DNA from: Cyclina sinensis
Taxonomy: Eukaryota > Mollusca > Bivalvia > Venerida > Veneridae
Reading direction: 5' to 3'
DNA: 64,000 bases
Assembly: GCA_012932295.1 (NCBI GenBank)
Contig: JAAONU010000006.1
Coordinates: 28,608,882-28,672,881 of the forward strand
The position numbers were made by a program, and so were the translations under genes. This document shows, piece by piece, positions 22,207 to 35,202 of the stretch (position 1 is the stretch's first letter; the number at the start of each line of letters is the position of its first letter). Below the pieces are notes generated by a model that was given only the letters and a program-made list of their open reading frames with translations, was not told the DNA's origin and did not search any database.

Positions 22207-24309
22207 AGCTCACCTGAGGACAATGTCCTCAAGGTAAGCTTTTGTAATGGCCCATTGTCCGCCGTCCGTTTTCGGTGCGTCAACAATTTCTTTAAACAAC
22301 TTCTCCTCCTAAACCACTCGGCCAAATTTGTTGAAACTTTGCAGGGATGTTTCTTGCATAAAGCTCTACCAAAGTTGTTCAAAAAACTCAATTCCATCAA
22401 GAACTCCGGTTGCTATGGCAACTTAAAGGAAAAACTTTGAAAATCTTCTTGTCTGAAACCACAATGCCCTGAGCCTTAAGATTTGGTATGAAGCATTGTC
22501 TAGTTGACCTCTACCAAGTTTGTTCAAATATACCCCTGGAGTCAAATTTGGCCCCGCCCCGGGGGTCAATTGATTTTACATAGGCTTATATAGTGAAACT
22601 TTAAAAATCTTCTTGTCTCAAACCACAAGGCGCTGAGCCTTAAAATTTGGTATGTAGCATTGTCTAGTGGACCTCAACCAAGTTAGTTCAAATTATACCT
22701 CTGGGGTCAAATTTGGCCCCACCCGGGGGTCATTGGTTTTACTTAGGCTTATAAAGGAAAAAATTCGAAAATCTTCTTGCCTGAAACCACAAGGCCTTGA
22801 GCCTTAAGATTTGGTATGTAGCATTGTCTAGTGGACCTCTACCAAGGTTGTTCAAATTATGCCTCTGGGGTTAAATTTGGCCCCACCTCGGGGTCATTGT
22901 TTTTACATAGGCTTATATAGTGAAAACTTTTTAAATCTTCTTGTCTAAAACCGCATGGGCCTGAGCCTTAAGATTTGGTATGTAGCATTGTCTAGTGGAC
23001 CTCTACCAAGTTTGTTCAAATTATACCCCTGGGGTCAAATTTGGCCCCACCCCGGGGTCTTTGGTTTTACATAGGCTTATATAGTGAAAACTTTGAAAAT
23101 CTTCTTGTAGAAGGGGAGGTAACATTTTCAGTCCAGATAATCTGGAAATTTGTCAGAAAGGTTGTTTCTATGATTTTTAGCCCAAATTCGAATATGGGTC
23201 ATCTGGGTTCAAAACCTAGGTCACAGAGCCCGAAAATAGAAAAACCTTGTTAACACTCTAGAGGTTACAATTTCAAACAAAATATCCCAGAAATTTGTCA
23301 GAAAGGTTATTTTGATAATTTCTAGCTTAAGTTTGAATATGGGTCATCTGGGATCAAAAACTAGGTCACAAGCCCCAAATATTGAAAAACCTTGTCAACC
23401 CTCTAGAGGTAACATTTTCCGTTCAAATAACCTGGAAATCTGTCTGAAAGGTTGATTTAATTATTTCTAGCTTAAATTTGAATATGGGTCATCTTGGTTC
23501 AAAAACTAGGTCACAGAGCCCGAAAATAGAAAACCTTGTTAACACTCTAGCAGTTACATTTTCAGTCCAAATAACCTGGAAATTTGTCAGAAAGATTGTT
23601 TCAATGATTTCTAGCTCAATTTTGAAAATGGATTATCTTGGTTCAAAAACTAAGTCACATGGCAAAAAAGTAGAAAAACCTTGTTAATGTTCTAGAGGTT
23701 ACATTTTCAGTTCAAATATCCTTGAAATTTGTCAGAAAGGTTGTTTCAATAATTTCTAGCAAATATTTGGATATGGGTCATTTGGGATCAAAAACTAGGT
23801 CACAGAGCCCTAAAATGTAAAACCCATTTTAACACTCCAAAGGTAACATTTCCAGTCCAAATATCCTGGAAATTTGTCAAATTTGTACAAGTTGTTTTCA
23901 TGATTTCTAGCTCAAGTACTAATATGGATCAACTGTGGTCAAAAACTAGGTCATAGAGCCTAAATATGGAAAAACCTTGTCAACACTCTAGAGTTAAGAT
24001 TTTAATTCCAAATAGCCTGAAAATTTGTCAGAAAGATTGCTTCTTTGATTTCTAGCATCAACTTTGAATATGGGTCATCTGGAGTCAAAAACTAGGTCAC
24101 AGAGCCCAAATATCGAAAAACTTTGTAAACACTCTGGAGGCTACATTTTCAGTCCAAATGTCCTGGAAATTTGTCAGAAAGGTTGTTTCAATAATTTCTA
24201 GGTCAAGTTCGAATATGGGTCATCTGGAGTCAATTAACCAGGTCCATGGCAACTTTGTTAAAAGCAGTCATATTCAGGTGAGCGATACAGGGCCATCATA
24301 GCCCTCTTG
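22207..24309 (+). mobile_element. pearl/Helentron-like element, family 1
   Basis: The 5' end is a hairpin (22207-22240) that begins AGCTCACCTGAGG and ends AAGGTAAGCT. It is followed by a CCGTCCGTT stretch and a unique block. The core has two tandem arrays: 164-bp units (TCTTCTTG repeats at 22444, 22608, 22772, 22936 and 23100) with GGGGTCAAATTTGGCCCC, then about 146-bp units (GGGTCATCTGG at 23196, 23341 and 23487) with ACTAGGTCACAGAGCCC. The 3' end has TTCAGGTGAGCG, inverted relative to the 5' motif, then the hairpin GGGCCATCATAGCCC and TCTTG before TTT. No ORF of note. Such short, non-coding, tandem-core elements with terminal hairpins are known in bivalves as pearl-type and have been linked to Helentrons; that class is my inference. 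Confidence 0.75.
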
Positions 24310-24438
24310 TTTAGTTTTAATTACGTTATATATTACGTAACCATATACAATATACTATATTATATAATATGAATGTTTGCTGAATACTTCATATTATATA
24401 TTACACATTGCACTCAATTAGAAATCAAATCTCTTTTT
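24310..24438. other. AT-rich spacer
   Basis: TATATTACG-type AT-rich DNA with no gene. Confidence 0.3.
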
Positions 24439-25176
24439 AAACAGATTCGTTACTATGATAAACAGATACGTTACCAAGAAACTTACATACTTCTACATTT
24501 TTTTTCTAACGTAAAATCTGCCACCTAAAACAACATTAACAAACATTTATCCCAGAATATAAAGCGTCAAATTTAAATGTGTCTCTTTCCCCCTTTTCAA
24601 CAAAATAAATGTAGAAAAATAAGCTTACCCTTGAAACCAATATTTTCTTCAGTTCATATTTACAACTTACAAACAAAATGGCAATCAAGTCATCATTAAC
24701 TGATTAAGCCAAAGTTATGACTTCATTTTTATACGACATCATTTTAAAAACACGCGAGCCCACCAATAAACCTGCAATTACCAAAAGTCGGTAACGTATC
24801 TGTTGGTGTTAGCCAAAAATTAAAATTTATTAGATGTCACCTTATGTTTGCCAGATTTATCGATATTAAGAAGTTTTAAAAAGAATACATTTGGCTAATA
24901 CGTGTACACGACCCTACTTCTAAGTGTTTATATGGGTAAATGTCACTGAATGGGAAATAAAGGTAACGTATCTGATTAAGTTTAAAGTAGGTTTCACGTT
25001 GCCTCGGCTTTGAGAAGTTGTTGTGGTTTTTCCAAGTAATATATGATCATCGAATAAGTTACTGCGTAGGGAAATATGATGCCACGTGACAACGATTTAT
25101 ATAGCAAACTATTAATAAGTTGTATGGTCATATAAATGTAACTCAGATTTCCCTGAAGTTCGGTAACGTGTCTGTT
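24439..25176. repeat. cluster of five GGTAACGTATCTGTT motifs
   Basis: The 15-bp word or a near match occurs at 24439-24454 and 24460-24475 (minus orientation) and at 24790, 24962 and 25162 (plus orientation). Two copies face one way at the left edge and three the other way on the right. It could be the subterminal repeats of a DNA transposon or a cluster of binding sites. No ORF between them. Confidence 0.55.
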
Positions 25177-26504
25177 CAGTGTTTGAGGGACATTATTTTA
25201 GGCATGTGAATTTTATTGAAATTCACTATTACTCAAGACCAAAATTCGCTCACACGGAAAATACAACTAAAATCTAATAATTCAAAGTGTTTCCTCCATC
25301 CTATGCTTGAGAAAAAATATGTTAATATCAAAAGTAAAAGTGCATTAGGACTGCGGATATAGAAAATTGAGTTACATAGCACATTTGCCTGAAAATAATC
25401 GTGTATATATCAAACGGACTAGGCCATTGTAAGTACAGGGCATATTATGATGCAATCAAAAGGCCGAAAAGTATTTTGCAACTATTGTGCAAGAAAATAT
25501 ACTTCAGGGACAGAATATTTCAAACTTTGCACGTTTAGTGGAGAATCAATGTTTTGTAAACCTCTACGTACCAGATGTCATATAATCATTTTAAATGCCG
25601 TGTATAATTAGCGTCGAAGTTTTATTACACTTGATTGATAATTTAAAATACCGTTTAATCCAAACTTTTCAACAACTTACACAGTGGTGTATGCATTTTA
25701 CAATCTACATAAATGCATGCGCAAAATGATAAAAATAGTTTGGAAAATTGTCATATTAAACAAATAAGAGATCATTTTTATATATAAGAAACTTAATGAT
25801 ATTCACAAAAAAATGCCAACTCTGGAACTTCCCGCATGAGGTAAATATTGTTTTATCAGACTGAACGAGCGATAGACACAAACAATCGTGACAAATTCTG
25901 CACTTATGTTTGAACGAGGAGGCGAAAAAAACGAACAAATCAATTAACGAATGAATAACAGTATGTGAATTGGTATGTGAATGTATAAAATTCATAGGAA
26001 AACATAAATTTCATCACGTTGATCTTATTGTGAGTTATAAACACTTACCTGAAAAAGTTATGTTGTGTAATAAATACAAATTAGCCGTAGTTTCTCTTTC
26101 GAAACATTTGGAATTCCCATTCTATAAAGATACGTCATGCGACATAGACCTCTATCCCAAGACACATCACAATCAAAATATGTTAATAGTCAACAAAAGT
26201 CTATAAATAGTTCTATAAATTAATCGAAGAAGGCAAGTAAACTCATGGTTTAAGTGTCTTGTATTTGCAGTGGCCTAACATGCCCTGAAGTACTTTTAGA
26301 AAGAAATACAATTATTTATACTTTTGGTAGGAGTATATGCAAATATTGTCTCATGCTTACTTCCTTTTTCAGTGTGCCATTTGCAAAATAGTTCCAAGTA
26401 CACAGGTCGATGTGAAGATCACGTGACCGTTGTGGAGACATCAGCGAATTAATTTAGTGGTAAACTGTGATCGTTCGGGTTAACGTCCCTTATACCAGAC
26501 ACTT
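25177..26504. other. unannotated AT-rich DNA
   Basis: No gene or repeat recognised. The open frames 25756-25995 and 25970-26206 have no recognisable domain. Confidence 0.35.
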
Positions 26505-27536
26505 ATGCTGATATAAGACAGGGGACTCGGCCAGAAGTAAATACATGTCATTTTATTCTTCTTTGTAAAGATTTAGAATAAAGACAAAGATTTAAGAGAA
26601 ATCTTTACTTCTTGCCTGATTAAATGACACTTTTAAAACTCTATAGCCTTAGTTACAGAGTAAACCAAAGTAGATATCCCTTTATGAAAAATGTTGGTAC
26701 ATATATACAGATTTGTTATCTATAATATTATTCCTAACAAATTAAACAATGAAAAATACAGAGCGACCCCCTTTTCTTTTTAATACAAATTGACGGACAA
26801 ATTGGCTACAGCTAGCCTATATAAATATACACTTTTTTTCTCAGCTGGAACTATAAATGCAGTGACCCCGGATAGGTTGTAGGAGTAAACTTCAAAACAT
26901 TAACGACATCCATCGAGTGATTTCTTAACTGTGTTTTGTGAAACAGAATTTACTTGTTTTTGTCTTTATGTGAAGAAAACACAAACAAACAAAACACCCT
27001 TCGTTAGGTCAAGCTTTTCTTGAGGGACTCTTTTATCACACTTTGTACATGACCACTTTGGCTTTTTTTTTCAATACAAGCTTACAAATGTACATTCAGT
27101 TTCAGATCTGTCATATTGAAAGTGTATTGCAAGAAGTGGGTTACGGACAATACGGACCAAATTTGGGGACAATCCGGACCACTATTCAAGACGATAGGGA
27201 CCTTGTCGAAAATTTACTTTTCACACCATATTTATTATTTATTAGCCTCGTTATTTATGTACTGTCAAGTATTTATGATAAATGAAATAAAACATATATG
27301 AAATACGCTGTGGGAAGATATATCTGGCTAAACTTCTTTCAATTTTGCATTTATTTGAACAGACTTTAACTTAACACTTAGACCCAATAGAAATTAAAAG
27401 AAAGAGTATCATAATAAAAAGTTTAAAATGGTAAAGTTTTGCGAAATTTTATTGAAAAAATGTCTAAATATGTTTCGAAAATTAAAAATCGTTATGGGTA
27501 AGATTGCTATTCAAAATAAATACTACGAATATAAAA

Positions 27537-27611
27537 CATTATAAATCGTTATTGTTTACTTAATAAGAAATACAGTTTACCGTATAGATAAAGAATGATG
27601 ATTTATAATGC
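27537..27611. repeat. about 75-bp palindromic mini-element, copy 2
   Basis: CATTATAAATCGTTATT at the left pairs with AATGATGATTTATAATG at the right. Its reverse complement matches the hairpin at 18714-18782 along almost the full length, including CTGTATTTCTTATTA. Confidence 0.6.
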
Positions 27612-28061
27612 ATAATCGCAGAGTTTAAAAATAGTTTATACCCATAATGTACACACAAATATAACAGACACTTAGAAATACAATAGCACACGGAACAGGA
27701 TAAGAATGAAAAACAAACTTTAGTATTCTTCTCCTTAATGGACTTCACTTGGTTTCGTTACATAAATATTTTACCAACAAAAATTTGTGAATAAAAAAAA
27801 CTGCGACGAAAGTGGTGAGTTATTCTTTGCTGTGAAACTTCATGACGAGGAATGTAATAATACAAACGAGTTTTAGCCAGAAGAACCAGTATCGTATGCA
27901 GTATCGTGTATACAAAGCTGGAAATACTAAAGTTTGTTTAGACACTGATACAACAGCGTTATGAGTGGTATTACTTATTCCACATGTCTTTTATTTGTTT
28001 CTAAAATTGATTCATGAAGTCAAAGTTATAAGCACTGATCTGAAACGCGTAATTGAAAAGG

Positions 28062-28995
28062 CCTTATTTGTTGTTATTCTTATTTGTTCTTATTTCAAAT
28101 GCCCATGTTGTTTTGTCAAACGTTAGTGTTATTTTGTCAAGAGTGTGTCATATTATTTCAAACTCTTATGCTAATTATGTCAGAAACACATTTAATCTTG
28201 TCTACGAATCATGTGAACTTGTCAATCGACTGTGTTATTATGCCAAATGGCCTTGTTGTTTTATTCAAATGTGATGTCATCTTTTGCAGATAGTGTCTTA
28301 TTATGTGAAATAGCAATGTTATTGTGTCTAAAATTGACTGATCTTGCCTGAAAAACACATGAAATTGTATAATGACTATGTTTTTATGTCAAATGACCAG
28401 GTTGTTTCGTTAAAATATAATGTTACTTTGTCAAAAATATTATTCGTAGACGAGATAGCACGTCATTTTGACATAATAACATAGCTACTGGGCATGATAA
28501 GACAATATCTAGACAAAATAACACCACATTTTGACAAAACAACAGAAACATTTGACAAAATGCTACATTATATGGACAAGTTCACCTGATTGGTAGACAA
28601 GGTTAGATCTTTTTGGCATAGTAACATAACCGTTTTACAAAATAATACACTATCTGGTCCAGATAACATCTTGTCTTGACTTAATAACATAGTTCTTTGA
28701 CATAATAATGCATTTAAAAGACATGTTCACCTTATTCGTAAACATGATGTAATATCTTTTTTACAAGATACATAGCAGTTTCACATAATAAGACACTATC
28801 TGCACAGGATGACATAACGTTTTGACAAAACAACAAGAACACTTGACAAAATAGCATGCTTTTAGACAAGTTCACATGATTAGTAGAGGGGATGACACAT
28901 GTATATAACATAATTACATATCTATTTCACATAATAAGACACTATCTGGACAAGATAACAAGACATATGCCAACATAAGACAGCTGTGGCGTTCG
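28062..28995. mobile_element. fold-back array (TTTTGTCAAA units) inserted in copy B
   Basis: The left half (about 28062-28440) has units with TTATTTTGTCAA, ATGTGAACTTGTC and GATAGTGTCTTATTATGTGA. The right half (about 28445-28995) carries the same units as reverse complement (TTGACAAAATA, GACAAGTTCACATGATT, TCACATAATAAGACACTATC). Copy A has no counterpart between AACGCGTAATTGA and TTGCATGTTTGTCT, so this is an insertion. No TSD was resolved. The ORFs at 28053-28293 are repeat artefacts. Confidence 0.65.
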
Positions 28996-29370
28996 ATCCT
29001 AGAAAGCTATTTGCATGTTTGTCTGAGCCATTTAATTTAACTAAATGGAGTTTGTAAAGAATTTTTACAACGCAAGTTTAATGCGTTTTCCTCGCGTTTT
29101 CTACATAGTACTATCGTGCAATGGCGATTTCACCATCGACCCATCACAGTTTCGTACCGTAGCCTTTTCACCGTTTTAGCACCGTCGATAAGATTTATTA
29201 GTATATTGCGAAACGGCCACAATGCACCTAGATTGTGTACTTGATATAAGAGGCCTGTTTGCATGGCTGTTGATGTCCAGCGGTTGATTTTTTAAGAGAT
29301 CGTGAAGAAATGGAAAATACCTTTGAAAACTGCAATTTTATATGCCTCGTCTGTAACATTTAATGAGATA

Positions 29371-30471
29371 TACGCTTTAGCATACCTTCAGAGAATTCCG
29401 CTATTCATAATGTTGTGAAAACTACTAAACGAATGAAAACTTGATGTTGAGCTGTCAGACAAACATTTAAAGTACAACAAGTAAACAGGGTGCATTTATA
29501 ATAGTCTTTATATACAGTTGTTGTACAGTTTTGGTTACATAGAGATTTATAACAAAAGGAAACTTTACAAGAATTTGTATTTCCTAGGAAAATATATAAT
29601 CATGTGAACATATGTGAATATATGTTCTTCTTCACATTATGAATGATTGGTATAATGTTATTGAGAATGAACCAATAATTCATATGCATTATGCCAAAGT
29701 TTAATAATTTTATGGTAAAGCCGTTTAAACTTGGTGAGCCATATAAAGATAGCTTGGTCCACTTGGACTGAGTCTTGTACGGTAAATCAATAAGGTTTAT
29801 ATTTATGCACATTGAACCTAAAACAAAATATTTCAGATCAATATTCATAAATGGAGGTCAAAAAAGTTAAAATCTACTTGAAGAAATGTAGATCTGGTCA
29901 AATTTTCACATAGACACAGCTAAAAAAAACAGTAAGTAGGTCAAGGAGAGGTCTTATACAGTCCAATGTCCAGATTCTACACGGCACAAAAGAAAACAGG
30001 AGAGATTTATTACAGACTTATGAGTAGACAGGCTGCCAGAATCATGAGATCAAGGAGTCTTAAACTTCACACCACAACGCCACTTAATCCTATTTTGTAT
30101 GTGACAAGGTCAGGAAGCGCTGTAAAACAAAGAGTAATTGAATCTATGCAATAAGCAGCTGTAATTTTAAGTTTCAAAAAGATTATTTGGTAAAAAGAAA
30201 CGAATCTGGATGCTTAATTTCTTTATAAACAAGAAGTATTTCCTGAAAGCAAGTTGTATCAGAAGAAAGGTTTGAATCCTGGTAGCTATAACATATGATA
30301 TATACAATGTATATGTGAAAAAGAACCCCTCAGATATAGAGAGAGTCCAGTCAAAAGTTACATTCAACAGTATCACTGGGAGACGTACTGGCCGGTCTCT
30401 ACTCTTCATACCCGAAAGGATAGAGGGACCAAGTAAACCTAACAAACAACCAACCAAAAAATAGCCCAGCC
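29371..30471. other. unannotated AT-rich DNA
   Basis: No gene recognised. The small plus frame 29966-30154 (62 residues, basic) and the minus frame 30167-30457 have no domain I recognise. Confidence 0.35.
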
Positions 30472-30695
30472 AGGGAGCGGCTCAATGGGCTAGACAGGTA
30501 ATCTAGAGGGGCGGGAGTTTGATCCGTAGCTTCTCCACTAACATATTACTATCTTTCATATGAGCCGTTAACCGAGGTTCCGTCTATCAGAGCTTTACAC
30601 CATGTCTCTGGAATGGGATGCTGTCTGCATCTTGCGCTAACCCCAACAACCTAAAATAACTTACCTCTGTAGGCGGCGTCAGCCATCTGGGCAAC
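30472..30695 (+). mobile_element. tRNA-derived SINE
   Basis: It opens with a tRNA-like part (GGAGCGGCTCAATGGGCTAG.. and a B-box-like GGAGTTTGATCCG), followed by the central block CTCTGTAGGCGGCGTCAGCC shared with the SINEs at 15125 and 18139 on the other strand. The tail after GGGCAACTAG is short. Confidence 0.75.
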
Positions 30696-32224
30696 TAGTA
30701 CTTACGATACATATACTCAAAACTGTTTAACACAGCCAATTGGAATAGCTCACCATTATTAATTCACATGGCCCCATTCTCTTAAAATACCACACTGTCA
30801 TTCTGTAAACCAACAGTATTACAATAGGCCTATAAATCGTAATTTAAAGTCTTTAAAGTTTTTATTTTAAAATTTATTTCTTTCAAAATATAATTGTTTT
30901 GAGGACAAGTTTTAAGTAAATTTAAGTCAAGTAGATCTGACTATATTTATATATTTAATATATGTTACTAAATAATTACAAACACGGTTTTTTTATATAA
31001 AACTAATTAAGGAAGGAGTTTATTAATCATTACACGTTTCTCGTGAACTTTAGGTAAGGCCCGTAATTATAACTATTAGGGTTTTCATGATGTGATTACC
31101 TAGATACTGGCAAGGGTCTTGAGCGTAGCACCTAAATAAATGAACTTATAACTTTTCTGTGATCGGAATAGTAAGCTGATTTTCGTAAACTCGTATTCGT
31201 ATTTAATGATAATTCTTCATATTCTTTTACATGGATGTAACAGGTGAAAAGGTTTACAGTATCTATGACTCTAGCCCAGGTACTGGGTGTCAGGACAAAA
31301 TAATTATGTTTTCGATCGTTTGAATTGTAGTCATTGGTTGACATTAGGCCGCTTCCAACATTAATATTCGCCTATCACTATGATAAAGATATATCAGATT
31401 CTGAAATGCAGTTACGTTCATTGTTTTGACTACCTGTAAAAATTTAGATTTTAAATGCGTAGATATTACTTTCATCCATTCTATATTTAAATTTACATGA
31501 AATTTATGTAAGAAGTTATTATCCAATCGCTATTATTTGTTGTTACATATACTATGACAATTACAGAACAAAAGATGTAAAAGATGCCGCAGATAGGGCC
31601 GCAAATTGAGCCGAAGGGCCGCAGAATAAGGATTACCGTGGGACGAAAGCTGTTCGTAGCTTTGCTTACATTTCGATATTAATACTTGGCAGTCATAATG
31701 GGAATATGTAAATAATTTAATATGGTATTTAACTATACGATAAAAATTTTATGTTACTTTTTATCGTTGTGACATTGTTATATTAGACACCGGATTATAG
31801 TTGATACGAATGATACTAATAATTATTTTCGTCCTCACCCTCATTCGAACCAAAGACAAAGTTTTAACAACAGCCTTTTTTTCAAGACGAAATTAATGGC
31901 ACAGTTCAGAAGGCCTGCAGATTTTCAATCCAGTGTTGGATTGTGTGAGATAATTTCACTGTAGGCAAACCCAGGTTAAGATTCTGTTTGATATTTAATT
32001 CATTTTTCAATATTTTAGAAGTTTAATCGTTTATTATAAATAAATGGTCAGTTGGACAAGTCTGAGCTAGTTTTGTCTTAAAGGAGTTGATTTCCCTTCA
32101 TGTTGATAAAGCATATCATTTTACCTTACATTTTGATTCATTATCCTGCTTAGTCCTATAAATAGGCCATCTTGTTTTCTCTCAGCCATTTTTTGTGGTC
32201 ATGCCATTTTTGAGGGCCCCGAGC
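30696..32224. other. unannotated AT-rich DNA
   Basis: No gene or repeat recognised. Around 31590-31640 a short CCGCAGATAGGGCCGC..GGGCCGCAG direct repeat occurs. Confidence 0.35.
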
Positions 32225-32700
32225 TGTCGGGGGAGGGGAAACAAATGATATTTTATTTTAAGGGTTTAAAGGAATTTCAAAATAGCTTTTAGTTTGCACA
32301 GTATGAAACTTTGGAAGACAGAGTGTCATAAGTAGGAGCCAAGTCTGTTGCTGAAAAGAAATAACTGGAGTTTGGCATAGCTTGGTCATAACTCTGCATG
32401 GTTGAAGGAATTACTTATGACTTGCATTTATGTGAACCTTGGCAAGATAGAGTATCTAAAAAGGTCAGGGTCATACTTTCAGACTTAGATTGGTTTGATT
32501 CAAGGTAAGTGCAATTAAACTTTTCCATGCTACAGCTTGGTCATGCTTAGAGTGATTCACACAAACTTGTACTTTTGTATGCTAGAGTGTGTAAGGTAAT
32601 AACCATGTTGCTCAAAGGCCAGAGTCACTGTAAGAGGTCAGTGGTAAACATCGCAGTTACGTTTTTCCAGGCAATACCTTTCGTTTCTCATGCATACTGA
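32225..32700 (+). repeat. decayed tandem-core element
   Basis: Three imperfect units of about 130-140 bp share CTTGGTCATAACTCTGCATG, GAA.TTG.A.TTATG and GCAAGATAGAGT. The pattern is like the cores of the pearl-like elements, but no clear terminal hairpin was found. Confidence 0.45.
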
Positions 32701-33313
32701 TGAAAGAGAGATTTTAAAGGGACGTAACCCATGATAAACTGCATAATTCTGTACATGTATTTTATTTACTCATTCTCTACAAAATATATATATTTTAAAA
32801 TTGATAATGTGTAAAAGAAAATATGTTTAAAATAGACTCTTAGAATGTGTCCATTTATAAAAATAAATGGCTGTCCAAAAAGAGCAGCACTCGAATATAT
32901 AATATGGTACTGACTCATGCATTCTGTTTATATATTGTACTTGGAGTTTTTGACCAACACATAGAAATCTGTTTTAATGTATGTTGGCAGGGGAATTCTT
33001 TATTTGTAAGAATTATATGTCTGTTGCCCATACAAATAAGTGAACAATAATGGCAGTTTTGTTTAAGATTCAGAATACCAATACCCTTAAACAAATATTT
33101 GCTTTACAGGGAATGGAGTATGGCAAGAACCAGGTGTATGTCAAGGGAAATAAAATTTGTACGAACTAGCTTTTTACGAAGAAAGAAAAACTTATTCAGA
33201 GTTGTCAGCTTGATGAAGTTTCATGTTAGACCTTAGGCAACATACACCTAGTTATATAATATATATATTATATATATTAAAACATAATACAGTTCTACCA
33301 TTTTCAATTCCTT

Positions 33314-34601
33314 GTTATATCTCCCCCTCTGTCATTCTGTCTGTCTGTCCGTCTGTCACACTTCGTTTCCACTCAATAACTGGACTACCTTTTAACCCAC
33401 AGCCTTAAAACTTCATAGGGTGATTCCCTATCGAGTAGTAGAACCCTATTGATTTTGCGGTCAGTAGGTCAAAGGTCAAGGTCACAGGGACCCTAAGAGT
33501 GAAAACTGTTTCCGCTCAATAACTTGAGTTCTATTTCACCCAGAGCCTTCAAATTTCAAAGGGTGATTGCCCTTATTGAGTAGAAGAACCCTTTTTGGGT
33601 CAGTAGGTAAAGGTCAAGGTCACAGGGGCTCCAAAAAGTGAAAACTGCTTACCTGGATGACCTTTTATTTAGGCACTGCTTACCTTGATGATCTACTCAT
33701 CATTTAGTAACCACATACATAGATGATCATGCCATATTTAGTTATGTCTCCTCACCCTCTGGGGGAACCATATTGTTTTTGCCCTGTCCGTCTGGCTGTC
33801 TGTCTGTCTGTCACACTTTGTTTCCGCTCAATTTCTGGAGAACCGTTTGACCCAGAGCCTTCAAACTTCATAGGGTGAATGCCCTTATTGAGTACAAGAA
33901 CCCTATTGATTTTGGGATCAGTAGGTCAAAGGTCGTCATCACAGGGGCCTGAAGAGTGAAAACCGTTTCCGCACCATAACTCGAGTTCTATACAACCCAG
34001 TTTCTTCAGATTTATAGGATAGTAGCCCTTTATAAGTAAAAGAACCCTATTGATTTTGGGGTCAGTAGGTCAATTTCTGGAGTTCTATTTCACCCAGAGC
34101 CTTCAAATTTCATATTGAGTGGAGGAAGCCTATTAATTTAGGGGTCAGTACATCAAAGGTCAAGGTAACAGGTGCCTGAAGAGTGAAAACTGTTTCTGCT
34201 AAATAATTGGAGTTCTATTGCACCCAGAGCCTTCAAACTTCATAGGATGATTGCTCTTGCTGAGTACAAGAACCCTAATGATTTTAGGGTCAGTAAGTCA
34301 AAGGTCAAGGTCACAGGGGCCCAATGAGTGAAAACTGTTTCCGCTCAATTACTGCATTTCTATTTCATCCAGAGCCTTCAAACTTCATAGTATATATTAC
34401 TGCATTTCTATTTCATCCAGAACCTTCAAACTTCTTAGTATATATATATAATGATATAATGATATGTATACATATAATGTTCTTACTTATACCATAATAA
34501 ATGACAGAGGCATCTGTTTCAGAAACTTGATTTCTTTTCCTTGGCCTTCCTTCCATCAGGGGCTGGGAGGAGACATGCGTTTTTCACAAAAAAACATCTA
34601 G
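33314..34601 (+). mobile_element. pearl/Helentron-like element, family 2 (two heads)
   Basis: Two 5' heads occur, at 33314 (TTATATCTCCCC..GTCTGTCTGTCC) and 33742 (TTATGTCTCCTC..). Each is followed by about 145-bp units containing ACCCAGAGCCTTCAAACTTC, GTCAGTAGGTCAAAGGTCAA and CACAGGG..GAGTGAAAACTG. The 3' end carries GAGGAGACAT, inverted relative to the 5' TATGTCTCCTC, then a hairpin GTTTTTCACAAAAAAAC and ATCTAG before TTT. The two heads suggest a tandem insertion or an internal duplication. Confidence 0.7.
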
Positions 34602-35202
34602 TTTAGATTGTTACTGCTTATTTTTAGCTGTCTGATAGGTTTTTAACTTCGCTTCATTGGAAAAAAAATCAGTTATAAACATGGTTTTAGAACTTTCTGG
34701 ATCACTTCTAGCATTCTTGTGACCTGACCTATTTTCCTGTTTTAGAATTTAAACTTATCTCATTGTTCATTGGTCAAAGTGTGTAGAAAATTTGAACACC
34801 AGTCAAAAGTGATGAATTCTCAGCCTGTAAAATATCTGTTTCATTAGAGGAACTAGTTTGTAGTTTTTATTTTTGTTTTTTTTTTTTGGTGAAAAATTAC
34901 TTCTGTAAATAAACCAAAAAAGGTTAAAACTGGCATTTCACTCCTATAAAAACAGAAGAAACAAAAATTGTAATTATTTATTTTATAAAAGGAATAGATT
35001 TAGATTATATTTAGATCTTAAAGGTTATGTTGTTAGTAAAGGGTTTTCTTTTACTTTCTCTTATATTTAATAGTATTTCAGTTTAGTTTAAATTGTTTTT
35101 TTTATGGATTGGGAACTTATATAAATTTGTCTTGATGACTGCTTCCAGAGTTCAAACAAGTACTAGCGCCAAACGTGAGGAATTTGGAAAGTCATTGTAG
35201 AG
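34602..35202. other. unannotated AT-rich DNA
   Basis: No gene or repeat recognised; poly-T and AT-rich tracts. Confidence 0.35.

Larger units (their letters stand above)
26505..29370 (+). repeat. segmental duplication, copy B
   Basis: Same order and direction as copy A (7785-13345). It has the uninterrupted site where copy A carries the LINE (near 26640) and lacks the two fold-back elements of copy A, but has a separate fold-back array at 28062-28995. It lies on the other side of the Mab-21/cGLR gene. Similarity by eye is roughly 75-85% in the best blocks. Confidence 0.7.

Noticed and set aside
28053..28293. Cys/Val-rich ORFs
   Set aside because: They fall in the TTTTGTCAAA fold-back array.
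28062..28995. CRISPR-like spaced repeats
   Set aside because: The units are degenerate and inverted about the centre, with no constant direct repeat, and the DNA is eukaryotic.
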